A stretch of DNA of 64,000 nt, taken from assembly GCF_011764425.1 (NCBI RefSeq), contig NZ_BLPF01000004.1:372001-436000 (forward strand), given 5' to 3'. Source of the stretch: Phytohabitans houttuyneae (GTDB lineage: Bacteria; Actinomycetota; Actinomycetes; Mycobacteriales; Micromonosporaceae). Position 1 is the first letter of the stretch. Every line of letters starts with the position of its first letter. The translations under genes and the position numbers were made by a program. Below, in pieces: positions 35,909 through 44,900 of this stretch. The notes under the pieces are model-generated. The model did not search any database, was not told the origin of the DNA, and saw only the letters and a program-made list of their open reading frames with translations.

Positions 35909-37588
35909 ATGGGCGCGGTGAGTGTCGAGTCGGTTTTGCTTTTCGTCCTTGCGGCGGTCGCGGTCATAGTCGTGGTGCGCTGGGTCGCCGATCGGGTGAG
36001 CCTGCCGGCCGCCGCGATCCTGCCGTTGGTCGGTATCGGTTACGCGCTGCTTCCGGGGCCCAACGTCACGCTCGATCCGGAGATCATCCTGACGTTCGTG
36101 CTGCCGCCGCTGCTGTACAGCGCGGCTCTGGACTCCTCGTTGCTGGCGATCCGCCGCAACCTGCGTACCGTCGTGAGCCTTTCGGTTGTCCTGGTCCTGC
36201 TCACCGCGCTGGTGATCGGCTTCGGCTTCGCGTGGTTCGTCGCTGGTGCCACCCTCGCCGCCGGGATCGCCGTCGGGGCGGCGGTCGCGCCGCCCGATCC
36301 GGTCGCCGCGCTGGCGGTCGGGCGCAGAGTGGGCCTGCCTCCCAAGCTCCTCACGCTCGTCCAGGGTGAAGGACTGTTGAACGACGCCACCGCGCTGACG
36401 ATCCTGAGTGTCGCCGTCGCGGCGGCCACCGGTGACGGCTTCTCGGTCCCGTCCGCGCTCGGCCAGTTCGTGCTCGCGGCTGCCGGCGGTGTCGCCGTGG
36501 GCATGCTCGTCGCGTTCGTGGTCCGCCTGCTGTCGCGGCCGTTGAGCGGTGACCCCCTGATGGCCAACGCCGTCTCGCTGGCCACCCCCTTCGCCGCCTA
36601 CCTTCTCGCCGAGCGGATCCACGTCTCCGGGGTACTGGCCGTCGTCGTCGCGGGGCTGATCGTCGGACACCAGCGGCCGCGGTCGGCCTCGGGCGCGAGC
36701 AGGCTGCAGACAAGCGCGGTGTGGCGGCTGGTCGACTTCCTGCTCGAAGGCTTCGTGTTCCTCCTCATCGGACAGCAACTGCCCGCCGTCGTCCGCGGGC
36801 TCGCGAAGTATGAGACCTCGACCATCGTCGTCGCTGTCGCGATCAGTGTCGGCGTCGTCCTGCTGCTGCGGCCACTGTGGCTGATGCTCACCCAGTCCCT
36901 ACCTCGCTCGCTGCACACCAGGCTCGGCAGCGAGGTAGTGGACAAGGACGGGAACGACCAGCCGGAGAGCCGCCGGAACCAGCGGCTGAACGGCCGAGAG
37001 GTGGTCGCGCTCAGCTGGTCGGGCACCCGAGGTGTGATCAGCCTCGCGGCCATCTTCACGCTCCCGCTGACCACCGACAGCGGCGCCCCGTTCCCGGATC
37101 GCGATCTCTTGCTGTTCTGCACGTTTGTCGTCGTGCTCGTCACCCTCGTCGGTCAGGGCCTCACCTTCGCGCCGATCGTCCGGGCCCTGGGGTTGCGCGC
37201 GGACGAGACCGACCAGGCCCGCCAGCGGAACGAAGCGCGGGCCGCCTCGGTCGAGACCGCACTCGCCGCGCTCGACGACTTGGAGGCACAGGAGCACGAC
37301 GACATCCACGCCGACCTGATCGAGACGATGCGCGGACAGTTGCACGCCCGGCTGGCCCGCTACCGGGGCCGCCTCGACCTGCTCCGGGAGGCCGAATCGA
37401 CGGACCTGCCTGTGTCGCCGCGGTACGAGGCCGCGTTGCACGTACGGAGGGTGGCGATCGACTCCCAACGCGAAGAACTCCTGCGGTGGCGCGATGCCGG
37501 CCGGCTACCCGACGACGGCCTGCGGATCCTGGAACGCGAGCTCGATCACGAGGAACGGCTGCTACCCGACCGGCCGGCACGCCGCTGA
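35909..37588 (+). CDS. Na+/H+ antiporter (CPA1/NhaP type)
   Basis: About 559 residues with twelve or more hydrophobic helices. Typical motifs are the FVLPPLLY helix, AVAPPDPVAALAVGR (ion-binding Asp in the PPD turn), VQGEGLLNDATAL, and SWSGTRGVISLAA. The C-terminal ~150 residues are cytosolic and charged with helical heptads (AALDDLEAQEHDD, QREELLRWRDAGRLPDDGLR). It exchanges Na+ or K+ for protons and would help pH and salt homeostasis, fitting the stress setting. Start ATG 35909 or GTG 35921. Confidence 0.92.
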   Translation: MGAVSVESVLLFVLAAVAVIVVVRWVADRVSLPAAAILPLVGIGYALLPGPNVTLDPEIILTFVLPPLLYSAALDSSLLAIRRNLRTVVSLSVVLVLLTALVIGFGFAWFVAGATLAAGIAVGAAVAPPDPVAALAVGRRVGLPPKLLTLVQGEGLLNDATALTILSVAVAAATGDGFSVPSALGQFVLAAAGGVAVGMLVAFVVRLLSRPLSGDPLMANAVSLATPFAAYLLAERIHVSGVLAVVVAGLIVGHQRPRSASGASRLQTSAVWRLVDFLLEGFVFLLIGQQLPAVVRGLAKYETSTIVVAVAISVGVVLLLRPLWLMLTQSLPRSLHTRLGSEVVDKDGNDQPESRRNQRLNGREVVALSWSGTRGVISLAAIFTLPLTTDSGAPFPDRDLLLFCTFVVVLVTLVGQGLTFAPIVRALGLRADETDQARQRNEARAASVETALAALDDLEAQEHDDIHADLIETMRGQLHARLARYRGRLDLLREAESTDLPVSPRYEAALHVRRVAIDSQREELLRWRDAGRLPDDGLRILERELDHEERLLPDRPARR

Positions 37589-37597
37589 CGGGTGCCG

Positions 37598-38452
37598 TCA
37601 GGCCGGCGCGGGCTCGGGCGAGGTCGAGAGGCCGATGCGGGACGCGCGGGGAGGCATCGGCCTGCGTACCGCCGCGAAGAGCCGTGCCAGCGCGGCCGAG
37701 CGGCCGGCCGTGGCCGTGACGCCGGCGATGGCGGCGGCACCCCCGTCGACCCAGCTGTTCCAGCTCGGCCGGTCGGCGGGGTGCAACCGGTCGTGTGCGA
37801 CCGCCAGGTCCAGCAGCGACCCGGCGATCTCCCGGCACATGTCCGGCTTGTACCTGAACCGGCTGGCGATGACGCCCAGCTGGCACACGGCCGCCGTGCC
37901 ACCAGCCACCGCGATGGAGATGTTGAGGTGCGACTCGACGCCGAAGTGGGTCGGCAGCGCCTCGCCGAGGTAACGGCGGCGGATCGCCCGGTAGCCGGTG
38001 AGGGAGTTGGCGCCCAGCACACCGACCTCGGGGAAGAACTCGGCCACCAGCGGCTCGTAGATGGTGAACGTGCTACTCAGGATGGTGCTCACGTCCGCGT
38101 ACTCGTAGTCGCCAAGGATGTGGTCGGCGGTGCCGGACACAGCGGCATGGCGCAGCATCGCCGGCACGTTGACGTCGGACGAGACAAGGTCCGCGTCCAG
38201 GAAGCAGAGCCAGGGCGAGGTGCTGTCGGCGATTGCCATTGCCATGGCCGCTCCCTTGCCGCGCGGCCCGCGGAGCACCTCCGCGCCCGCCGCCATCGCT
38301 CGCTGTGCGGTGGCGTCACTGGACGCGCTGTCCACGACGAGTACCCGGTCGCCCGGCTCCGCGGCCGCGCACGCCTGGCGGACGATCGTGGCGACGTTGT
38401 CTTCCTCGTTCCGGGCGGAAATCACGAACGTGAACACGGACCATGCCTCCAT
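37598..38452 (-). CDS. Family 2/81-like glycosyltransferase (GpgS-like)
   Basis: ATG 38452 gives 284 residues; the longer frame adds no conserved sequence. The GT-A fold is evident: FTFVISARNEEDNVATIVRQ, VLVVDSASSDATAQRA, GPRGKGAAM, and the metal-binding WLCFLDADL. The order and the NVATIV segment resemble glucosyl-3-phosphoglycerate synthase, which makes a precursor of methylglucose polysaccharides and compatible solutes. That function is likely but not proven. Confidence 0.8.
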   Translation of the reverse strand: MEAWSVFTFVISARNEEDNVATIVRQACAAAEPGDRVLVVDSASSDATAQRAMAAGAEVLRGPRGKGAAMAMAIADSTSPWLCFLDADLVSSDVNVPAMLRHAAVSGTADHILGDYEYADVSTILSSTFTIYEPLVAEFFPEVGVLGANSLTGYRAIRRRYLGEALPTHFGVESHLNISIAVAGGTAAVCQLGVIASRFRYKPDMCREIAGSLLDLAVAHDRLHPADRPSWNSWVDGGAAAIAGVTATAGRSAALARLFAAVRRPMPPRASRIGLSTSPEPAPA

Positions 38453-38622
38453 TGCTGGGCGATCAGGCGGCGGACAGGCTTTACGCGTCCGCGATCCCAG
38501 CGAGGTCCGGGCCGATGATCGCACTAGGAGCCTATGCCACCGGTACGCGGCCGTCGATCACGTAAAACACCGCCAGACGGTTGGCCTGGCGCATTTGCCG
38601 GTGGGGGTCCATCGTTAGCCTT

Positions 38623-39105
38623 ATGGCGCAAACCCCGCACGAGATGGACCGAGACCTTCAAGCGGGCGTCGCTGAGCTGCTGGAGCGCATGGCCGGCCAC
38701 ACCGCGCACGTCGGCGTCGCGGTCCGGGGCGGGATGGTGATGCTCTTCGGCGAGGTCGGCAGCACCGCCGAACGGCTGCAGACCAGGCAGGCGGCAATGG
38801 GCGTGCTTGGCGTGCGCGGGGTCGCCGACGAGATCGTGGTGCGCGAGCCGGGCACGCCTGGTGCCTCCGATGCCGATCTCACCAAGCTCGCCAACCGCCT
38901 GCTTGCCATGGACGCCGCGGTCCCGACCGGTACCGTGCGGGCCGGTGTGCGTGGCTGCGTGCTCACGCTCTCCGGCGCGGTGGCTGTCACCGGCCAGCGG
39001 GACGCCGCCGCGCGTGTGGTCCGAAACCTCCCGGGCATCGTCGGACTCTGCAACGACATCCGCGTCGCCGGGCCGGCGACAGACGGCGACTCGCTGTCGA
39101 GCTGA
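38623..39105 (+). CDS. Double BON-domain protein
   Basis: 160 residues from ATG 38623. Two BON domains are recognisable: DRDLQAGVAELLERM...GVAVRGGMVMLFGEV...GVRGVADEIVV, and then ADLTKLANRLLAMD...GVRGCVLTLSGAV...LPGIVGLCNDIRV. BON domains bind membrane phospholipids and occur in osmotic-stress proteins such as OsmY. There is no signal peptide, so it is probably cytosolic and peripheral. It is divergent from the glycosyltransferase gene. Confidence 0.85.
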   Translation: MAQTPHEMDRDLQAGVAELLERMAGHTAHVGVAVRGGMVMLFGEVGSTAERLQTRQAAMGVLGVRGVADEIVVREPGTPGASDADLTKLANRLLAMDAAVPTGTVRAGVRGCVLTLSGAVAVTGQRDAAARVVRNLPGIVGLCNDIRVAGPATDGDSLSS

Positions 39106-39348
39106 CGGATCCGCACCTACGGCGGGCATCGAGTGCCGGGAGAAGCTCAAGTCGCCAGGTCCCTGGTGCCGGCGTCTCGCCGAGTCGTACGCCTCAGGCG
39201 GTCGCTGGTCTCCAGTTCGCCGCCGCACCTGCCGCTGATAAACGGCGTGCGATCGACCGGTGTACCCGCCTGGCGACTTCGGCACCAACCCTACACGTGA
39301 CGACGGCCTCGAACCCGGATCCAGCCGTCGGGAAAGATTGACCGAGAA

Positions 39349-39410
39349 CGAACAGGCGTACAGTGAGAGCATCCCGGCTGGGTAGCATCCCCAACTCTGA
39401 GGTGTCCACG
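39349..39410 (+). promoter_or_regulatory. Conserved leader, copy C
   Basis: CGAACAGGCGTACAGTGAGAG and CATCCCGG, then CTCTGAGGTGTCCACG, align with the leaders at 32849 and 35872. Here the downstream gene is unrelated to LapA, so the leader travels independently of the coding sequence. Confidence 0.5.
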
Positions 39411-39851
39411 ATGCCGGGCTTAAGGGGATGCCATGCCCGTCCCACGCCCGACCGGACCACCCCCACAGCGCCGCAGACACCGGCGAGCGAGAAGGACGGC
39501 CGAGCGGGCCGCAGCCTCATGAAGGATCCGCGTGCTTCGGCCCTGGCGGACTACTTCTACCAGCGTGCCGCCGCCTTCTCGTTCTCCGCGGACGTCAACG
39601 ACGCCCAGGACACCGCTCGCGCCGGGATGGCGCTGCTCGACGCGGCGGCACTCGCCGCTCAGCTAAGTTCCTCGGACGTGATCCTGCGGACCCTGTCCGA
39701 GGCAGGTCGCTTCGAAATGACGCCCGACCGTAAAGCGGTCTTTCTTGAAACGGACGAGCTTCGCGCCGCCATACAGCGGCCACTGCTCGGTAGCCAGATG
39801 ACCGGCTACGAGATCCTCGCCCTGGTCGTCAAAACCGCCCGCCGCCGGTAG
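39411..39851 (+). CDS. Hypothetical helical protein
   Basis: ATG 39411 has GAGGTG six nt upstream and gives 146 residues; ATG 39519 (without ribosome site) begins the conserved-looking part. The C-terminal ~110 residues are helical: ALADYFYQRAAAFSFSAD, AGMALLDAAALAAQL and GYEILALVVKTARRR. The N-terminal ~35 residues are Pro/Thr/Arg-rich and may be unstructured. Family not recognised. Its promoter region carries the shared leader, so it likely belongs to the same regulon as the LapA genes. Confidence 0.55.
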   Translation: MPGLRGCHARPTPDRTTPTAPQTPASEKDGRAGRSLMKDPRASALADYFYQRAAAFSFSADVNDAQDTARAGMALLDAAALAAQLSSSDVILRTLSEAGRFEMTPDRKAVFLETDELRAAIQRPLLGSQMTGYEILALVVKTARRR

Positions 39852-39863
39852 AAGCGGTGCGGG

Positions 39864-40595
39864 TCAGGGGTCGATGAGCTCGGGGATGCCGGTCGGCTCG
39901 GTGACGATCGTGTGCGCGATGTCGCTGATGCGGCGGTTGTGGGCTCGAGAGTAGGCCCGGATGAGGGCGAACGCCTCGTCGACGCTGACCGCGCGGGCCT
40001 GGGCGACGGCGCCCTTGGCCTGTTCGATGATGATCCGACTGTTGAGGGCGCCCTGCAGTTGCTCGGTGAGCAGCTCGCCCCGGCGGATGGCGCGTTCCTG
40101 GAGTAGGCCGATCGCGGCGATGTCGGCCAGCGCTTGCACGATGGGCACGTCGAAGTCGCGCAGGCTGGGGCCGGGTTCGCGACCGAAGACGTTCAGCGCG
40201 CCGATCACCTGGCTGCGTAGCCGCAGGGGGAAGGCGTGGACCGAGCGGAAACCGGCCGCGGTCGCGCGCGGCGCGAATCGTGGCCACCTGCTGGTGGCGT
40301 CGGCCAGGTCGGCGTTGACCACGGGTGTCGCGGTGTGGAACGCGTCCAGGCACGGGCCTTCTTTGTTTTGCACCTGGAAGAGCTCCAGGAGCTTGGCGTT
40401 TTCATCGGACGCGGCTAGGAACTCGAGCTGGCCGCGCTGGTCAGCCAGCAGCAGCCCGACCGCGGCGGCGTCGACGAGAGTGGCGGTGCGGTCGGTGAGC
40501 ATGTGCAGGAAGTCGATGAGGTCGAACTCGTCGACCAGGGTGTCGGCAACCTCGACGAAGACCCGAGCGAGCCGTTCAGCGGAAACGGTGGTCAT
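39864..40595 (-). CDS. GAF-ANTAR regulatory protein
   Basis: A 243-residue two-domain protein. The GAF domain spans about 20-165 (TATLVDAAAVGLLLADQRG, GPCLDAFHTATPVVNADL, VHAFPLRLRSQVIGALNVFG) and the ANTAR domain about 175-235 (IIIEQAKGAVAQARAVSVDE, AFALIRAYSRAHNRRISDIA). The family senses small ligands through GAF and binds paired-hexaloop RNA leaders through ANTAR to prevent termination. The RNA target is not known. It forms a tandem pair with the next gene upstream. Confidence 0.9.
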   Translation of the reverse strand: MTTVSAERLARVFVEVADTLVDEFDLIDFLHMLTDRTATLVDAAAVGLLLADQRGQLEFLAASDENAKLLELFQVQNKEGPCLDAFHTATPVVNADLADATSRWPRFAPRATAAGFRSVHAFPLRLRSQVIGALNVFGREPGPSLRDFDVPIVQALADIAAIGLLQERAIRRGELLTEQLQGALNSRIIIEQAKGAVAQARAVSVDEAFALIRAYSRAHNRRISDIAHTIVTEPTGIPELIDP

Positions 40596-40636
40596 GACTG
40601 CCTCACAGCCCTTTCAATTCTGGGTGGATGCTTCGC

Positions 40637-41361
40637 TCATGGCTGGTCTTTGTCGAACCGTAGCCGGCGGGCGACCACATCTCGCGCGACCGCCGCCAGT
40701 GGGCGGCCCTCGGCGAAGGCGTAGGCGCGCAGCCGCGCCATCGCCTCGGCCAGGGGAATTCCGAGCTGGATCATGACCATGCCCTGAGCCTGGAACAGCT
40801 CCGCCCGGCCATCCATCGCCTCGGCCAGCCCGTCGGCGGTCGCGTCCGGGCCGGCACGCTCTTGCCCGTCGAGCAGCGTGTCCACCGCGACATCCGCGAA
40901 GACCAGCGCCTGCGCCAGCTCCTCGCCGGTCAATGGCCCTGGCCGGGTGCGGAAGAGGTCCAAGACACCCAAGCGGCTCGCGCCAATCTGCAACGGAAAA
41001 GCGAACACGGCACGGACTCCGCTGTCGTGGACGGTGGGTGTGTAGACCGGCCACCGGTGCATCGCCCCGTCCGTCAGGTCGGGTATCAGGACCGGGCGGC
41101 GGGCTTGGAAGGCGTCGATGCAGGGCCCTTCACCCAACACGAACTGCACCTCCTCGAGGCGCTCAGTCGCCGGATCCGAGGCGGTGGCCATGCGGCGCAC
41201 ACCATCCTCGGCCATCAGGCTCACACCCGCTCCCGACACTCCCAGCGCCTTGGTAGCCACCGCGCACAGCCGCTGCAGGAAACCCCCATGCCGGTCCCGC
41301 CGTTAGGGCCGGCAGGCTGCCGCGCGATGAGCGCTTTGATACGGGTGGCATGGTCATCCAT
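40637..41361 (-). CDS. GAF-ANTAR regulatory protein, single-base frameshift near the N-terminus
   Basis: The GAF domain (GVSGAGVSLMAEDGV, GEGPCIDAFQARRPV, AVFAFPLQIGASRLGVLDLF) and ANTAR domain (LFQAQGMVMIQLGIPLAEA, RLRAYAFAEGRPLAAVARDV) are intact. The first part (MDDHATRIKALIAR) is in another frame. One base added to the C5 run at 41283-41287 restores MGGFLQRLCAVATKALGV and a 241-residue protein starting at ATG 41361. As read, translation would need the internal GTG 41260. It is the probable first gene of an operon with the GAF-ANTAR gene at 39864. Confidence 0.8.
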
Positions 41362-41596
41362 CCGCTGTCACCGGCCCGACCAGCGGCACCGCCCGCGACC
41401 TCGTGCCACGTCGATGCCACACCGGACCGCTGGCCATTTTCACGGCTGCACCTTTCCGCAGGTCAGGCACTACCAGGGACCAGAGCAGCCACAGGTCGAC
41501 GTTCCCTTTAGACCCTACCGCGATAAGGTCGACCCCGTCGCTGCAGGAACGTCCGTTTCCCGCGCGGCAACCCTCCTGATCACGCTGCCAGCGACC

Positions 41597-41959
41597 CTAC
41601 GGACAGGGGGACGGCGCCCGGGTCTGGACGTCGCCGCCGACCAGCGCGGCTGGTCGGGAGGTCAGCAAGGTCAGCGTGTTTACCAAATCCAACACTTCGC
41701 GGACGAATGCCTGCGGTCGGGTAACGATCAGGATCTGCCCGCGGCGGCGTGCGTCGAGGTAGGCGCCCACGAGCTCGCCGATGCCCGTGCAATCCAGGAA
41801 GGTGACCTCGCGAAGGTCAACTTCGGTGACCGTCGGGGAAGCGGCGACGACGTCGTGTAGTACGTCGTGCAACTCTTTTTTGACGGCCAAGTCGATCTCG
41901 CCGGACAGCAATACTTGAACCGCGTCGGGTGTTTTACGCACCTGATGGGAAAAGATCAT
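41597..41959 (-). CDS. STAS-domain anti-sigma factor antagonist
   Basis: ATG 41959 with AGGTG gives 120 residues; ATG 42046 would add a 29-residue extension but has no ribosome site. STAS core: AVQVLLSGEIDLAVKKEL and VDLREVTFLDCTGIGELVGA, again with DCTG in place of DSSG, as in the STAS gene at 33947. RPQAFVREVLDLVNTLTLL is the usual C-terminal helix. It likely relieves an RsbW-like kinase, most simply the one at 44901. Confidence 0.87.
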   Translation of the reverse strand: MIFSHQVRKTPDAVQVLLSGEIDLAVKKELHDVLHDVVAASPTVTEVDLREVTFLDCTGIGELVGAYLDARRRGQILIVTRPQAFVREVLDLVNTLTLLTSRPAALVGGDVQTRAPSPCP

Positions 41960-42086
41960 GACGCACCTGCTCTCGGACCTCGACCGGAGCAGCTGATCGA
42001 TCTGCTCCCGGACTGCCAACGCCGAGGTCCAGGGCGATTGGTCCATAGCTAGGAATTCTAGTCCTGGTTGGGGCCGGATAGCAGGT

Positions 42087-42119
42087 GTGCGGGCCGCGAC
42101 CTTTGGTCACGACCCGCAC
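42087..42119 (-). terminator. Hairpin between csbD-like and STAS genes
   Basis: A 15-bp stem (GTGCGGGTCGTGACC on the minus strand, with two G-U pairs) and an AAA loop lie just after the CsbD-like stop. It should end or attenuate transcription before the STAS gene. Confidence 0.6.
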
Positions 42120-42142
42120 CGCAAATTGTGCGAATGGGTGTA

Positions 42143-42316
42143 TCAGCGCTTGAAGGCGTCCTTGATCTTCTCGCCGGCCTGCTTCACGTTGGCGCCCGTC
42201 TTGTCGCGCTTGCCCTCGGCTTCCAGGTCGTCGTTGTCGGTCGCCTCGCCGACTCTCTCCTTTACCTTGCCACCCATTTCTTCAGCCTTGTTATCGACCT
42301 TGTCATCCAGGCCCAT
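42143..42316 (-). CDS. CsbD-family general-stress protein, 57 aa
   Basis: A short frame with a strong ribosome site (GGAGGT, 4 nt before ATG 42316). The product begins MGLDDKVDNKAEEMGGKVKE, continues RVGEATDNDDLEAEGKRDKT, and ends VKQAGEKIKDAFKR. This is the CsbD pattern: a small, highly charged, helical, hydrophilic protein. In Bacillus the family is induced by SigB; its molecular role is unknown. A GATTAG-N13-GGGTAG promoter candidate lies 50 bp upstream. Confidence 0.92.
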   Translation of the reverse strand: MGLDDKVDNKAEEMGGKVKERVGEATDNDDLEAEGKRDKTGANVKQAGEKIKDAFKR

Positions 42317-42365
42317 GAGAACCTCCAGTTTCGTCGACGGCCGATTCGGCCCTCGTATAGGTCAC

Positions 42366-42390
42366 CTACCCAGCCCGCCGCGTACTAATC
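42366..42390 (-). promoter_or_regulatory. SigB/SigF-like promoter of the CsbD-like gene
   Basis: On the minus strand: GATTAG, 13-bp spacer, GGGTAG, 50 bp before the start codon. It resembles the actinobacterial stress-sigma consensus (GTTTAA/GNNT ... GGGTAC/T). The same GATTRG-N13-GGGTA arrangement occurs at 47482. Confidence 0.6.
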
Positions 42391-42404
42391 GTTAAATCAG
42401 CAGG

Positions 42405-43760
42405 TCAAGGTCCCATACCGAGACCGGGTGCCGGCACCGCCGCGGCGCCTGGCGCTGCCCGCGCGCCTTGGGCTTCGCGGGCCTGTTCGGCTTCCGCCTC
42501 GTCGTCGTCGGTTGGTTCGGTGCCCGGCGGGTTGTGGTCCGGGGTGGGTGTGCCAGTGGGGTGGGCGACCAGGTATCGCACGGCGGTGTTGCCGACGGCG
42601 AGCAGCGGGACGGCGACCAGGGCGCCGACGATGCCGGCGGTGACCACACCGATGGCGATGGCGAGGATGACGGCGAGGGGATGCAGGGCGACGGCGCGGC
42701 CCATGATGAGCGGCTGCAGGACGTGGCCTTCGAGTTGTTGGACGCCGATGACGATGGCGAGCAGGATCAGGGCGCTGACCGGCCCCTGGGTGACGAGGGC
42801 GACGAGGACCGCGACCGCGCCGGACAGGGTGGCGCCGATGACCGGGATGAACGCGGTCAGGAAGACCAGGGCGGCCAGCGGCAGCGCGAGCGGGATCCGC
42901 AGGATGGCCAGGCCGATGCCGACCGCGTCGACGAATGCGACGAGGACAGTGGCGTGCACGTAGGACACCAGGGTGTGCCAGGAGTAGTGGCCGGCGCGGG
43001 CCACCGGTAGGCGGGCGGGACCGGGCAGCAGGCGGCAGACGAACCGCCAGATGCGGTCGCCGTCGCGCAGGAAGAAGAACAGGGTGAACATGACCAGGAA
43101 GAACCCGGCGATCACCTCGCCGACGGTGGTGGCGGTACTCAGGGCGCCGGAGGTGAGCATGCCCTGGTTGTCGGAGAGCCGCTGCTGGAGGTTGTCGATG
43201 CTGTCGCTGATCTGTGTTTGGGAGATGTGCAGCGGGCCGCGGGCCAGCCAGCCCTGAACCTCGTCCACGCCTTCCCGGACCTGGGTGGACAGGTCGTCGA
43301 ACTGGGAGACGAACGTCTGCACGATAAGGCCGAGGCCGCCGAGGACGACAAGTAGCCCGCCGACCAGGACGAGCGCGGCCGCGACCGATCGGTTCATCCC
43401 GCGCCGGCGCAGGGCGGCGACCACGGGCTGGAAAAGGGCCGCGAGCAGCAGGGCCACGGCGACCGGGATGACGACGAGGCGGAGCATGGCGATCAGCCGG
43501 AGCAGCACGTAGCCGGCGGCGATGAAAAGGATCAGCCGCCACGCCCAGGCTCCCGCGACCCGTACACCCGGGGGCAGGCCGTCGTCGACGGTCGGCGCTG
43601 GCCGCACCATCACCACCTGGCCCGGCCCTTGACCGGTGACGTCGTCGGCGTCGAAGGGTGGCGGCGCGGCGCTCTGGGCGGCGGCCAGTCGGGCCCGGGC
43701 CCGCTCCCGTACCGACTGTGTCCACCTCATCGCGGCACCGTCCATCCTTGTCGGCGTCAT
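42405..43760 (-). CDS. AI-2E family membrane transporter
   Basis: A 451-residue protein with seven to eight membrane helices of the PF01594 type: an N-terminal pair (LILFIAAGYVLLRLIAML, VVIPVAVALLLAALFQPVV), a helical soluble insertion (QTQISDSIDNLQQRLSDNQG), then VFLTAFIPVIGATLSGAVAV and ILAIAIGVVTAGIVGALVAV. The family exports small molecules or acts as an Na+/H+ antiporter. The acidic/Pro-rich C-terminus is extended. The ATG overlaps the TAA of the desaturase gene (TAATG). Confidence 0.88.
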   Translation of the reverse strand: MTPTRMDGAAMRWTQSVRERARARLAAAQSAAPPPFDADDVTGQGPGQVVMVRPAPTVDDGLPPGVRVAGAWAWRLILFIAAGYVLLRLIAMLRLVVIPVAVALLLAALFQPVVAALRRRGMNRSVAAALVLVGGLLVVLGGLGLIVQTFVSQFDDLSTQVREGVDEVQGWLARGPLHISQTQISDSIDNLQQRLSDNQGMLTSGALSTATTVGEVIAGFFLVMFTLFFFLRDGDRIWRFVCRLLPGPARLPVARAGHYSWHTLVSYVHATVLVAFVDAVGIGLAILRIPLALPLAALVFLTAFIPVIGATLSGAVAVLVALVTQGPVSALILLAIVIGVQQLEGHVLQPLIMGRAVALHPLAVILAIAIGVVTAGIVGALVAVPLLAVGNTAVRYLVAHPTGTPTPDHNPPGTEPTDDDEAEAEQAREAQGARAAPGAAAVPAPGLGMGP

Positions 43761-44797
43761 TAGCCTCGTCCGACGGTGTCGAGGTGACGCAGTCCCTGCG
43801 CGTACGAGGCGATCAGGCTTGTCTCCAAATAGGACACATGGTTGGTCGCGCAGAACCTGCGGACGATGTGCTGGGCGTGGCGGAGGTTGGCTCGGGGCAT
43901 CGACGGAAAGAGGTGGTGCTCGATCTGGTAGTTGAGGCCGCCCAGGGCGTAGTCGGTCAACCAGTGACCGCGCACGTTGCGCGAGGTGAGGACCTGGCGG
44001 CGCAGGAAGTCGGCTTCCTGCTCCGGGGTGAGCTCAGGCATGCCCTTGTGGTTGGGGGCGAAGGAGCAACCGAGGTACAGGCCGAACAGGGCCTGGTGAA
44101 CGGCGATGAAGGCCAGGGCCTTGCCGGGCGGCAGGACCGCGAAGACGAGCGCGAGGTACCCGGCGATGTGCACGCTTATCAGCAGCAGTTCGCGCATGTG
44201 CGCGCGGGTGCGGTCGGCCAGCAGGTACCGGATGCTCGCGACCCGAAGGTTGAGCGCTTCCAGCATCAGCAGCGGGAAGAACCCCCAGGCCTGGTAGCGG
44301 TAGAACAGGCGGGCGACGCGGCCGCTGGCCTGCGTTTGTCTGGCGAAGAACACGAGGGCGCCGGCGCCGACGTCCGGGTCCTTGTCCTCGTCGTTGGGGT
44401 GGGCGTGGTGGCGGTTGTGTTTGTCGACCCACCAGCCGTAGCTGAAGCCGACGCCGAGGTTGGCGAGCACGACACCGAGGACGTAGTTCGCGTGCCGGGA
44501 CGTGTAGATCTGGCGGTGGCCGGCGTCGTGGCCCAGGAAACCGAGCTGGGTGGAGACCACCGCCCAGTACGGTGCCAGCGCGAGCTGCCACCACGAGTTG
44601 CCGATCAGCACGAGCGCGGCGACCGCGACTGCGCACATGGCCACGGCGGCCGCCAGCCGGCGGGCGTACGAGCCGGGACGCCGCTCCAGCAAGCCAGCGT
44701 CCTTTACCTGGCGGGAGAGTTCGGCATAGTCGCTACCTCGCGACGGCGCCGCGGGTCTGGCGACAGGCGGGAGGGTTGGGGCTTGCGTGGACTGCAT
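43760..44797 (-). CDS. Membrane fatty-acid desaturase
   Basis: ATG 44797 with GGAG six nt upstream gives 345 residues; a TTG at 44821 is less likely. The three histidine boxes that bind the di-iron centre are complete: GHDAGH, HNRHH and QIEHH (LNYQIEHHLFPSMPR). Four membrane helices lie between. This is the front-end/DesA3-like acyl-CoA or acyl-lipid desaturase group, which introduces double bonds and adjusts membrane fluidity. It is coupled to the AI-2E transporter. A GGTTAG-N15-GGGTAT promoter candidate is upstream. Confidence 0.92.
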   Translation of the reverse strand: MQSTQAPTLPPVARPAAPSRGSDYAELSRQVKDAGLLERRPGSYARRLAAAVAMCAVAVAALVLIGNSWWQLALAPYWAVVSTQLGFLGHDAGHRQIYTSRHANYVLGVVLANLGVGFSYGWWVDKHNRHHAHPNDEDKDPDVGAGALVFFARQTQASGRVARLFYRYQAWGFFPLLMLEALNLRVASIRYLLADRTRAHMRELLLISVHIAGYLALVFAVLPPGKALAFIAVHQALFGLYLGCSFAPNHKGMPELTPEQEADFLRRQVLTSRNVRGHWLTDYALGGLNYQIEHHLFPSMPRANLRHAQHIVRRFCATNHVSYLETSLIASYAQGLRHLDTVGRG

Positions 44798-44861
44798 CCG
44801 GACTCCAGCGATACTCGGCAAGCGGTTTGCCTCGCCGGGGTCCGGAGCGAAGATTGGTTGA

Positions 44862-44888
44862 ATACCCAGTCAGCGCCCGTCTCTAACC
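44862..44888 (-). promoter_or_regulatory. SigB-like promoter candidate of the desaturase gene
   Basis: On the minus strand: GGTTAG, 15-bp spacer, GGGTAT, about 65 bp before ATG 44797. It is similar to the promoters at 42366 and 47482 but has a longer spacer. Confidence 0.5.
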
Positions 44889-44900
44889 TCGCCGACGCCA

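Noticed and set aside
39433..39660. ATG 39433 as start, by analogy to the LapA leaders
   Set aside because: It is out of frame with the helical protein and encodes only a Pro/Arg-rich shadow; ATG 39411 has a proper ribosome site and is in frame.
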